Shown here: one piece after another, positions 1 through 5,047 of the stretch
Position numbering within the stretch: position 1 is the first letter of the stretch
Layout of the letters: every line of letters starts with the position of its first letter
DNA from: Paenibacillus sp.
Lineage (GTDB): Bacteria; Bacillota; Bacilli; Paenibacillales; NBRC-103111
Assembly: GCA_029239545.1 (NCBI GenBank)
Contig: JARBUQ010000388.1
Location: forward strand, 1-5,047
Reading direction: 5' to 3'
Length of the DNA stretch: 5,047 bases
Translations under genes and position numbers: made by a program
The notes under the pieces: model-generated
Told to the model about the DNA's origin: nothing
Database searches by the model: none
What the model saw: the letters and a program-made list of their open reading frames with translations, nothing else

Positions 1-270
1 GCTCTGCGGCTGGCCCGCGACGAAGCTGCCGCCGCAGAGGCCCCTCCCGTGGAGGGAGGAGCCTCTGCGGTGCAGCAGCTCAGCTTGTTCGGCGGTGAAG
101 CGTCCCCGCCGAACAAGCTTGCGCCTGCGGCGGCGGCCGCCAAGGCGAAGCCGCCGAAGGCCGATGCTGCCGCTGAGAAGCTGCTGGAGCAGCTTCGCGC
201 GGCCGACCTGATCAACATGACGCCTATGCAGGCGATGAATTTGCTGTTCGACTTGAAACGTCAAGTCTAG
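1..270 (+). CDS. mutS: DNA mismatch repair protein MutS, C-terminal end (5' truncated)
   Basis: This is the last 89 codons of MutS, the ATPase that binds mismatches and recruits MutL; the mismatch-binding, clamp and ATPase domains lie before the window. The frame is open from base 1 to the TAG at 268-270. The visible part is an Ala/Pro/Lys-rich linker followed by a C-terminal helical segment containing DLINMTPMQAMNLLFDLKRQ, which matches the usual MutS ending (NMTPxxAxxxLxxL). In the linker, QLSLF (bases 76-90) corresponds to the beta-clamp-binding motif known in Bacillus subtilis MutS (QLSFF), the site that ties MutS to the replication machinery. The linker is very GC-rich and carries several strong inverted repeats, listed separately. 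The methionine codon at 49 is internal, not a start. Identity is confident from the terminal motif plus the mutL gene downstream. Confidence 0.93.
   Translation, partial: ALRLARDEAAAAEAPPVEGGASAVQQLSLFGGEASPPNKLAPAAAAAKAKPPKADAAAEKLLEQLRAADLINMTPMQAMNLLFDLKRQV
32..70 (+). repeat. Imperfect palindrome / potential RNA hairpin inside mutS
   Basis: Bases 32-41 (CCGCAGAGGC) are the exact reverse complement of 61-70. After one C/A mismatch (42/60), bases 43-48 (CCTCCC) pair with 54-59, leaving the five-base loop 49-53. That gives 16 pairs out of 17, almost all G-C. Bases 2-10 are also the exact reverse complement of 31-39, so a second hairpin that excludes the first can be drawn. The element lies in the low-complexity linker of MutS. 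No T-run follows it, so it is not a terminator. Function unknown. Confidence 0.75.
82..119 (+). repeat. Perfect 14-bp inverted repeat overlapping the MutS clamp-motif codons
   Basis: Bases 82-95 (AGCTTGTTCGGCGG) and 106-119 are exact reverse complements, separated by the ten-base loop 96-105. The left arm encodes the SLFGG part of the QLSLFGG clamp-binding region. The right arm encodes the downstream P-N-K-L codons. No T-tract follows, so a Rho-independent terminator is unlikely. It sits 11 bases after the 32-70 palindrome, making a tandem pair. Confidence 0.75.
178..195 (+). repeat. Short inverted repeat in mutS tail
   Basis: AAGCTGCT (178-185) is the exact reverse complement of AGCAGCTT (188-195) with two bases between. 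As RNA it would form about seven pairs with a four-base loop. It encodes the start of the C-terminal helix (K-L-L-E-Q-L). It could be chance in a GC-rich gene, and is listed because it belongs to a run of dyads. Confidence 0.5.
250..267 (+). repeat. 7-bp dyad directly before the mutS stop codon
   Basis: GACTTGA (250-256) and TCAAGTC (261-267) are exact reverse complements around the four-base loop AACG. The dyad ends at the base before the TAG stop and lies about ten bases upstream of the next gene's ribosome binding site. No T-run follows, so it is not an intrinsic terminator. It could be an mRNA processing or stability structure, or chance. Confidence 0.5.
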
Positions 271-278
271 CCTGACAG

Positions 279-284
279 AAGGAG
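279..284 (+). promoter_or_regulatory. Ribosome binding site of the S41 protease gene
   Basis: AAGGAG, within AGAAGGAG (277-284), lies nine bases before the ATG at 294. This is a near-ideal Gram-positive Shine-Dalgarno sequence and it fixes the start codon. The whole gap to mutS is 23 bases, too short for an obvious promoter, so the gene is probably co-transcribed with mutS. Confidence 0.85.
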
Positions 285-293
285 AGTAAGGAT

Positions 294-1805
294 ATGGGCA
301 GAGGTAAGAGTACAATCGCTCGTTTCGGTGTGTGTGTCACGCTTCTTGGTATGCTTGCAGTTGGTATGACACCAACAGCTATCCCTTCTTCCGGGGCAGC
401 CCATGCAGCAGAGACCAGGGACGAGGCGCTGACCCGTTTCGGCGAGGTATATGGAATTCTTAACAACAACCACGTCAGCGGAGTCACTGATGAAGGGCTG
501 ACAGATGCAGCTATCCAGGGTATGATCGCTTCTTTGAATGATCCTTACACGGTCTATTTTTCGAAGCCGCAGTGGGAGCAGTACCAGAATGATCTGAACA
601 TGAAATTTGTGGGAATTGGGGCTCTTCTGACGCAGAATGAGACAGGGACCTTTATTGTTGAAGTGTACGAGGGAAGTCCGGCCCAGGAGGCTGGATTGTT
701 GGCAGGAGACCGTATCACAGAGGTGAACGGCAAGAGTACAATCGGATTGACGCTTGAGCAGATTGTGGAAGCCGTTAGGGGCCCCGAGAGCTCGGAAGTC
801 CTCCTGATGGTGGCTCGCAAGGATAACAACGCATTAACATTCAAAGCGCTTCGAAGAGAGGTATTGCTTCCTTCTGTAGCCAGTCGTAAGTTGAGTGACC
901 AGACCGGATACATCCAGCTTACAGGCTTCACCGAGCGCTCGGATGAAGAGTTCGCGGCTGCGATCAAGCAATTGAGCAATCAAGGCATCACAGGTTTGAT
1001 CGTAGACTTACGCAATAATCCGGGCGGTCTTCTGGAATCTGCGCAGCATATCGCAGAGCAATTCATCCCGGAGGGAACTCTGATTCATACCCGCGACCGG
1101 AATGGAATCGACCATCCGGTACTGCTGACCAACGGTCAGTCCTTATCGATTCCGGTTGCATTTCTTGTCAATGAAGGAAGTGCCAGCGCCTCTGAAGTTT
1201 TATCCGGCGCCGTTCAGGATTACAGAAAAGCGACTATCGTCGGTTCTCTGACCTATGGGAAGGGAAGCGTGCAAAGCATATATAAGCTGTCCTCCGGCGG
1301 GGCTGTGAAAGTAACGATCGAGCAATATATGACCCCTCTCGGCAAGCCCGTTAACGGAGTTGGAATTACACCGGACATTGCCGTTCAGGGCAGCATCCCG
1401 CAGTTCGTAACCGCACTGAGAGAAGCGAAGAGCACTTCCATCCGTGTCGGGTTCATTAACGATCGGGTTGAAATTAACGGATTATTCATGTCAGAGCGAA
1501 TTTCTCCAGTGTGGAGCTCGGGGGTTTTGTATGCTCCTGCACGCATACTGGCATCTATGGTAGGTGGGCAATTAGTATGGAATGAAACAACAGAGGCGAT
1601 TGAGGTAACCTCTCCTGTTCAGCAAATCCTTGGGGCTGCTGGACCATCCGTTGTTTCTTATGATGTGAATAACGGATATTTGAATCAGGATGGAGTCGGC
1701 TTCATTGACGTGTCCTTGTTCCAGAAGCAGTTCCCCCAGCTGACCTACTCTTCGGTAGACTCCCAAGTAGTCTTAATGATTGAGACTGGAAAGGAGAATC
1801 GTTAA
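294..1805 (+). CDS. Secreted S41 family C-terminal processing protease with PDZ and stalk domains
   Basis: A 503-residue serine protease of the CtpA/CtpB (tail-specific protease) family, which cleaves protein C-termini outside the cytoplasm. Residues 1-38 look like a Sec signal peptide: basic start, hydrophobic stretch 11-24, and an A-H-A/A-E cleavage site after Ala38. Residues 40-100 resemble the family's N-terminal helical region, with SLNDPYTVYF matching the usual L-x-DPYT/S-x-Y/F element. A PDZ domain spans about 103-190 (V-G-I-G at 106-109, GSPAQEAGLLAGDRI at 127-141). The protease core follows, with VDLRNNPGG and then SASASE. Aligned with CtpB spacing, the Ser-Lys-Gln triad is Ser298, Lys323 (TYGKGSVQ) and Gln327; all are present, so it should be active. 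Residues about 383-497 resemble a copper amine oxidase N-terminal-like 'stalk' domain (YAPARILASMVGG, then W-N-E-T-T-E-A-I-E-V), probably a cell-wall or protein-binding module. Substrate unknown. It lies between mutS and mutL in the same direction. Confidence 0.92.
   Translation: MGRGKSTIARFGVCVTLLGMLAVGMTPTAIPSSGAAHAAETRDEALTRFGEVYGILNNNHVSGVTDEGLTDAAIQGMIASLNDPYTVYFSKPQWEQYQNDLNMKFVGIGALLTQNETGTFIVEVYEGSPAQEAGLLAGDRITEVNGKSTIGLTLEQIVEAVRGPESSEVLLMVARKDNNALTFKALRREVLLPSVASRKLSDQTGYIQLTGFTERSDEEFAAAIKQLSNQGITGLIVDLRNNPGGLLESAQHIAEQFIPEGTLIHTRDRNGIDHPVLLTNGQSLSIPVAFLVNEGSASASEVLSGAVQDYRKATIVGSLTYGKGSVQSIYKLSSGGAVKVTIEQYMTPLGKPVNGVGITPDIAVQGSIPQFVTALREAKSTSIRVGFINDRVEINGLFMSERISPVWSSGVLYAPARILASMVGGQLVWNETTEAIEVTSPVQQILGAAGPSVVSYDVNNGYLNQDGVGFIDVSLFQKQFPQLTYSSVDSQVVLMIETGKENR
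1791..1796 (+). promoter_or_regulatory. Ribosome binding site of mutL, inside the protease gene
   Basis: AAGGAG, in the context GGAAAGGAG (1788-1796), lies ten bases before the ATG at 1807, within the last codons of the upstream protease gene (E-T-G-K-E-N-R). It supports ATG 1807 as the mutL start rather than the in-frame TTG at 1780, which would add nine residues before the conserved MGIIHVLDD. Confidence 0.85.
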
Positions 1806-1806
1806 A

Positions 1807-3792
1807 ATGGGCATTATACATGTGCTTGATGATCATGTCGCGAATCAGATCGCGGCCGGTGAAGTTATTGAGAGGCCAGCCTCCGTGGTCAAGGAGCTGG
1901 TCGAGAATGCAATCGATGCAGGAAGCAGCAGAATTGATGTGACAATTGAAGAAGGCGGACTGAATCTCATCCGTGTGTTGGATAACGGCTCCGGCATGGA
2001 GCCTGGTGATTGTGAGCTAGCCTTTAGCAGACATGCTACAAGCAAGATCGCTGGCGGCAAAGACTTGTTCCAAATCCGTACTCTAGGCTTCCGAGGCGAG
2101 GCACTGCCGAGTATTGCAGCGGTATCCAAGGTAGAATGTACGACTTCAAGCGATTCCTCAGGCCTTGGACGCAAGCTCACGATTGAAGGCGGCTCCGTTA
2201 AAGCTCTTGAAGAAACAGCATCGGCCAAGGGGACTTTGTTCTCCGTCAGGGATCTTTTCTACAACACACCTGCCCGATTGAAATATATGAAAACGATACA
2301 GACCGAATTAGGACATATTTCCGACTATATGTACAGGCTTGCTATGGCCCATCCTGGGATCGCCTTCAGCCTGCGTCATAACGGGAATGAGCTGCTGCGT
2401 ACCCTTGGCAACGGTGACCGCTTGCAGGTTATCGCTGCTGTATATGGCACCGCTACGGCTAAGACGATGCTGCCAGTGGAAGGGGACCATCCGGACTACG
2501 GGATTCAGGGCTTCGTGTCCAAGCCGGAGCTGACGCGAGCGAATCGGCAAGCGATCAGCTTGTTCCTGAATGGGCGCTTCATCCGCAATTACGCCCTTTC
2601 CCATGCGATTATGAACGCTTATCATACTTTTCTTCCGATCAATCGTTATCCGATTGCGGTGCTTAGCATCAGCATGGACCCTGCGTTGGTCGATGTGAAT
2701 GTTCATCCGTCCAAGCTGGAGGTTCGATTCAGTAAGGAAGGAGAGCTGATGCAGTTCGTAGAAGCCCATGTTCGTGAGACGCTTGAGAAGCAGGTGTTAA
2801 TCCCGAAGGGGGGAAAGCCGACCTCAGGTCAGGCGAGCCCCATTCGCGAGCAGTTAGTACAGGAGACTCTGGAGTTATACCGGGCAACAGCAGCTGCTTC
2901 TTCTGAATTGCCAGTGCAATCAGCTCCGCAGCCATCGAGTCCATCACAATCACAGAGCGAGCCGCTGTCCTCACGTTATTCTTATGAGACGAGAGACTCG
3001 ACGAAACCTGTGGATTCCGGAGCATCTTTTGCATCGCAACCGTCTTCGTACTCACCTTCGCCACCAGCATCGCCATCATCTTACGTTCGGACAAGCTCGA
3101 CCTCCTTTCAAGACGGGTCCAGACCAAGAGGGCAAGCTGCTCTTACGAGCGAGCAGATGGCTGGCATCATGCCGCAGCCTTTCAGCGAAGCGGTTCCGAG
3201 TCTTCCGGCTTTTCCGAAGCTGGATCCAATTGGACAAATGCATGGAACATACATTGTGGCTCAGAATGAACGGGGATTATTTCTGGTGGACCAGCACGCA
3301 GCGCATGAGCGCATTCATTATGAGTACTTTTATGAGAAGTTCGGGCAGCCTGAGCAGGCCAGTCAAGAGCTGCTGCTCCCGATCACGCTGGAGTTCACTT
3401 CGGCAGAGGCGGAGGCCCTGACAGCCAAGCTGCCGTTATTCGAGCAGGTTGGTGTTTACTTGGAACCGTTTGGGGGTAATTCCTTCTTAGTCCGTTCTTT
3501 GCCGCACTGGTTTCCGCAGGGAGATGAGAAGCCGTTGATTGACGAAATGGCTGAATGGGTGCTTGCTGATAAAAAATCGGTAAATTTGTCCAAACTAAGG
3601 GAGAAGGCTGCTATCCTATGCTCCTGCAAAGCGTCGATCAAGGCCAATCAAAGCTTGTCGTTTCTGGAGATTGAAGCCCTGTTAGACCGACTTTCTGGCT
3701 GCCGTAATCCTTATACTTGCCCGCACGGACGGCCGATTGTTGTAAGCTTCTCTACATATGAGCTGGAAAAAATGTTTAAGCGGGTGATGTAG
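1807..3792 (+). CDS. mutL: DNA mismatch repair endonuclease MutL
   Basis: A complete 661-residue MutL, the GHKL ATPase that couples MutS mismatch recognition to strand incision. The N-terminal ATPase domain (about 1-333) has ELVENAIDAG (30-39, with Glu33 as the expected catalytic base and Asn34 binding Mg), DNGSGM (59-64), SRHATSK (74-80), GFRGEAL (94-100) and DVNVHPSKLEVRF (296-308). Residues about 334-465 form a Ser/Pro/Gln-rich, probably disordered linker. The C-terminal dimerisation and endonuclease domain (about 466-661) has DQHAAHERIHYE (495-506), SCKASIKAN (606-614) and CPHGRP (638-643). Asp495, His497, Glu501, Cys607, Cys638 and His640 match the metal-site residues described in B. subtilis MutL. 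QELLLP (520-525) matches its clamp-binding motif. The protein should therefore nick DNA itself, as expected in an organism without MutH. Start chosen at 1807 by the ribosome binding site and N-terminal homology. One base separates it from the upstream stop; its TAG overlaps the next gene's GTG by one base. Confidence 0.98.
   Translation: MGIIHVLDDHVANQIAAGEVIERPASVVKELVENAIDAGSSRIDVTIEEGGLNLIRVLDNGSGMEPGDCELAFSRHATSKIAGGKDLFQIRTLGFRGEALPSIAAVSKVECTTSSDSSGLGRKLTIEGGSVKALEETASAKGTLFSVRDLFYNTPARLKYMKTIQTELGHISDYMYRLAMAHPGIAFSLRHNGNELLRTLGNGDRLQVIAAVYGTATAKTMLPVEGDHPDYGIQGFVSKPELTRANRQAISLFLNGRFIRNYALSHAIMNAYHTFLPINRYPIAVLSISMDPALVDVNVHPSKLEVRFSKEGELMQFVEAHVRETLEKQVLIPKGGKPTSGQASPIREQLVQETLELYRATAAASSELPVQSAPQPSSPSQSQSEPLSSRYSYETRDSTKPVDSGASFASQPSSYSPSPPASPSSYVRTSSTSFQDGSRPRGQAALTSEQMAGIMPQPFSEAVPSLPAFPKLDPIGQMHGTYIVAQNERGLFLVDQHAAHERIHYEYFYEKFGQPEQASQELLLPITLEFTSAEAEALTAKLPLFEQVGVYLEPFGGNSFLVRSLPHWFPQGDEKPLIDEMAEWVLADKKSVNLSKLREKAAILCSCKASIKANQSLSFLEIEALLDRLSGCRNPYTCPHGRPIVVSFSTYELEKMFKRVM
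3783..3788 (+). promoter_or_regulatory. Probable ribosome binding site of the methyltransferase gene, inside mutL
   Basis: GGTGAT matches the 3' part of the full Shine-Dalgarno sequence (GGAGGTGAT) and, aligned that way, is correctly placed for the GTG at 3792. It consists of the last codons of mutL. The match is partial, so initiation probably also depends on ribosomes finishing mutL at the overlapping TAGTG. Confidence 0.55.
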
Positions 3793-4616
3793 TGGTCGTA
3801 ACGACATCTCATACTCCATCAGAGGAATCTATAGATTCCTCAAAACGCATCGCAGCGGAACTGGGCTGCCGTTGGGTGCCGCGAGGGGGAAAGTCCATCC
3901 GCAAGCTGGCGCAGACCTATAAGACACCTCATATTATGCTGCAGGCAGACGATGAGCTGAAGCTCTACATGGACGTTTTGAATGAAGATGACCCGGGGAA
4001 TGACTCTCACCATAATGTCAGTGTGGAGCCTGCGCCTATGTTTTTTCATCCAAGCTTGTCCTTCGTTCGTGTGAAAAGGCTTATGAGGGGGGAGGGCGAC
4101 GCATTAATCGAATGCTCGGGAGCAGAGCGGGGCGATTCTATTCTGGACTGTACAGCTGGACTTGCTTCTGACTCCATCGTATTCTCTTATGCAGTTGGCG
4201 GTGAAGGCCATGTGCTGGCAATCGAGAGCGAGCCTGCGCTTCATATGCTTATTCGAGAAGGACTCGCACACTACAAGACTCATCTTCCGAGCTTCAATGA
4301 AGCTATGCGAAGAGTTGAAGCGAAGCTGGGCTCCCATGAGCAAATCCTGAAGGACTTGCCGGACAAGAGCGTAGATATCGTCTACTTTGATCCTATGTTC
4401 CGCAGTCCGATTGATGATTCAAGCGCGATCCAGCCTCTTCGCAAACTGGCCAACCATAGCCCGCTCTCACTGGAGGCAATTGAACAGGCCAAACGTGTAG
4501 CACGCAAAAGAATTGTGCTCAAGGAGCACCGTGACGACGGTGAATTCGAGCGTCTCGGATTCAATAGAATGTTCCGTTCCGGAACCAAAATTGCATATGG
4601 AGTGATACAGCTTTGA
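3792..4616 (+). CDS. Class I SAM-dependent methyltransferase, RsmJ-like (YpiP type)
   Basis: A 274-residue predicted methyltransferase. The Rossmann core starts near residue 85 after the segment F-F-H-P-S-L-S-F-V-R. Motif I is DCTAGLASD (119-127), Glu145 in LAIESE is the expected SAM-ribose ligand, and motif IV is VYFDPMF (197-203). From memory these resemble the DATAGLGRD and VYLDPMF motifs of E. coli RsmJ, which makes m2G1516 in 16S rRNA, and the layout fits the B. subtilis YpiP proteins. The first 80 residues (TTS, then ELGCRWVPRGGKS) form a separate N-terminal part of unassigned role. A nucleic-acid target, perhaps rRNA guanine N2, is inferred; the true substrate is not visible. No signal peptide or membrane segment is seen, so it is cytoplasmic. 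The start is GTG, sharing one base with the mutL stop, and the gene overlaps miaA by four bases. Fold confident, substrate uncertain. Confidence 0.82.
   Translation: MVVTTSHTPSEESIDSSKRIAAELGCRWVPRGGKSIRKLAQTYKTPHIMLQADDELKLYMDVLNEDDPGNDSHHNVSVEPAPMFFHPSLSFVRVKRLMRGEGDALIECSGAERGDSILDCTAGLASDSIVFSYAVGGEGHVLAIESEPALHMLIREGLAHYKTHLPSFNEAMRRVEAKLGSHEQILKDLPDKSVDIVYFDPMFRSPIDDSSAIQPLRKLANHSPLSLEAIEQAKRVARKRIVLKEHRDDGEFERLGFNRMFRSGTKIAYGVIQL
3822..3841 (+). repeat. Perfect 20-bp palindrome near the 5' end of the methyltransferase gene
   Basis: GAGGAATCTATAGATTCCTC reads identically on both strands. It covers codons 11-17 (E-E-S-I-D-S-S), about 30 bases after the GTG start. As RNA it could form eight pairs (3822-3829 with 3834-3841) with a TATA loop. 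As DNA it has the symmetry of a dimeric protein-binding site. Its function is not known and it may be coincidental. Confidence 0.7.
4599..4606 (+). promoter_or_regulatory. Ribosome binding site of miaA, inside the methyltransferase gene
   Basis: GGAGTGAT, one base short of the full GGAGGTGAT, lies in the last codons of the methyltransferase gene (Y-G-V-I). GGAG ends ten bases before the TTG at 4613. It is the main support for initiating miaA at a TTG codon. Confidence 0.7.
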
Positions 4617-5047
4617 TTGACTCGGTAACACATGCAGACAAGCCTCCGTTGTTAGTCCTTATAGGACCGACAGCAGTAGGTAAGACACGGTTAAGCTTGG
4701 AAATCGCCAAGAAATTCAATTGTGAAATCATTTCCGGGGATTCCATGCAAATATACCGTAGAATGGATATAGGCACGGCAAAAGCATCAGAGCTCGAGAG
4801 GCGTATCGTACCGCATCATATGATCGATATTCATGAACCGCAATACCCGTTCTCGGTTGCTGAATTTCAGGAGCGAGCCCGTTCGTTGATCCAGGACATT
4901 CATGAACGCGGTAAGCTTCCGTTCATTGTTGGAGGCACAGGCTTGTATATTGAGTCGGTCTCGAGCGATTTTCAATTCAGTGAAACAGGCTCGGATGAAG
5001 TGTATAGGGAACAGCTGAGAGTGTTTGCTTCTGTACACGGTGACGAG
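4613..5047 (+). CDS. miaA: tRNA dimethylallyltransferase MiaA, N-terminal part (3' truncated)
   Basis: The first 145 codons of MiaA, which transfers a dimethylallyl group to N6 of A37 next to the anticodon in tRNAs reading UNN codons. The frame is open to the window edge; family members run to a little over 300 residues, so about half is missing. Visible motifs are the P-loop GPTAVGKT (18-25), SGDSMQIY (41-48, whose Asp43 is the proposed general base), DIGTAK (52-57), HHMIDI (68-73) and VGGTGLYI (106-113). The proposed start is TTG at 4613: it is preceded by GGAGTGAT, overlaps the methyltransferase TGA in a TTGA junction, and gives a short leader (I-D-S-V-T-H-A-D) before the conserved core. 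I found no in-frame ATG or GTG nearby upstream, and starting further downstream would cut into the P-loop strand. In related bacteria hfq often follows miaA, but that lies outside the window. Confidence 0.95.
   Translation, partial: MIDSVTHADKPPLLVLIGPTAVGKTRLSLEIAKKFNCEIISGDSMQIYRRMDIGTAKASELERRIVPHHMIDIHEPQYPFSVAEFQERARSLIQDIHERGKLPFIVGGTGLYIESVSSDFQFSETGSDEVYREQLRVFASVHGDE

Noticed and set aside
32..119. The two mutS hairpins as Rho-independent terminators
   Set aside because: Neither stem is followed by a T-tract, and both lie well inside an open mutS frame that continues to its normal conserved end.
106..123. CGAAC near 110 as a LexA/SOS operator
   Set aside because: The right half reads TTGCG rather than a GTTCG-type half site, and the position is inside the mutS coding sequence.
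328..337. (GT)5 run in the signal peptide codons as a phase-variation tract
   Set aside because: Only five units, shorter than typical slippage-prone tracts, and the frame is intact.
327..345. Cys14 in the protease leader as a lipoprotein cysteine
   Set aside because: There is no L-x-x-C-type lipobox. The hydrophobic stretch continues past the Cys, and a standard A-H-A cleavage site occurs later.
306..744. 13-base direct repeat AAGAGTACAATCG at 306-318 and 732-744, both encoding K-S-T-I
   Set aside because: The flanks differ, and the two copies fall in unrelated places (signal peptide region and PDZ domain). I treat it as coincidence.
1780..1806. TTG at 1780 as the mutL start
   Set aside because: It would add nine unconserved residues and lies before the AAGGAG at 1791-1796, which is correctly placed for the ATG at 1807.
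3569..4045. Short A6/T6 runs (near 3570, 3767 and 4040) as frameshift sites
   Set aside because: The encoded proteins read through in one frame with conserved motifs on both sides, and no alternative product is suggested.
224..5038. Minus-strand open frames and secondary plus-strand frames (for example 554-979, 2308-2769, 2984-3421)
   Set aside because: They lie opposite or within well-supported genes, show no recognisable motifs, and have the composition expected of out-of-frame reading.
1..5047. CRISPR array, insertion sequence, tRNA/rRNA gene, riboswitch or defence system
   Set aside because: No regularly spaced repeats, transposase motifs, tRNA cloverleaf or leader region is present. 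Coding is continuous, with at most 23 bases between genes.

Overview
The window is one uninterrupted plus-strand gene cluster from a low-to-mid GC Gram-positive bacterium, most likely Paenibacillus or a close relative in the Paenibacillaceae. Four things point there. MutS ends with a QLSLF clamp-binding motif. MutL carries the DQHAxxExxxxE endonuclease motif that methyl-directed enteric MutL lacks. A secreted S41 protease ends in a 'stalk' (copper amine oxidase N-terminal-like) domain, which is common in Paenibacillus. The order mutS - mutL - miaA is a Bacillota arrangement. The genus is inferred from this combination, not from a search.

Layout: 1-270 is the 3' end of mutS. 294-1805 is a complete secreted S41 carboxyl-terminal processing protease. 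1807-3792 is a complete mutL. 3792-4616 is a class I SAM-dependent methyltransferase of the RsmJ-like (YpiP) type. 4613-5047 is the 5' part of miaA, cut by the window edge. The junctions are a 23-nt gap, a 1-nt gap, a 1-nt overlap and a 4-nt overlap. I see no terminator and no convincing promoter, so the genes look like one translationally coupled operon.

Together: MutS recognises mismatches and MutL nicks the DNA, both through the beta clamp. MiaA isopentenylates A37 of tRNAs reading UNN codons, and the methyltransferase probably modifies nucleic acid, perhaps rRNA. The cluster is therefore mostly about replication and translation fidelity. The exported protease acts outside the cytoplasm and is the functional outsider.

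The genes are ordinary families and I do not see a new multi-gene system. The least expected signal is at DNA level. The mutS tail is much more GC-rich than the rest (about 69% over 1-240 by hand count, against about 50% in sampled stretches downstream). It is packed with strong inverted repeats: 32-70 (16 of 17 pairs), 82-119 (14 perfect pairs), and smaller ones at 178-195 and 250-267. A perfect 20-bp palindrome also lies just inside the methyltransferase gene (3822-3841). Every base over 300 nt is accounted for by genes; there is no long non-coding stretch.
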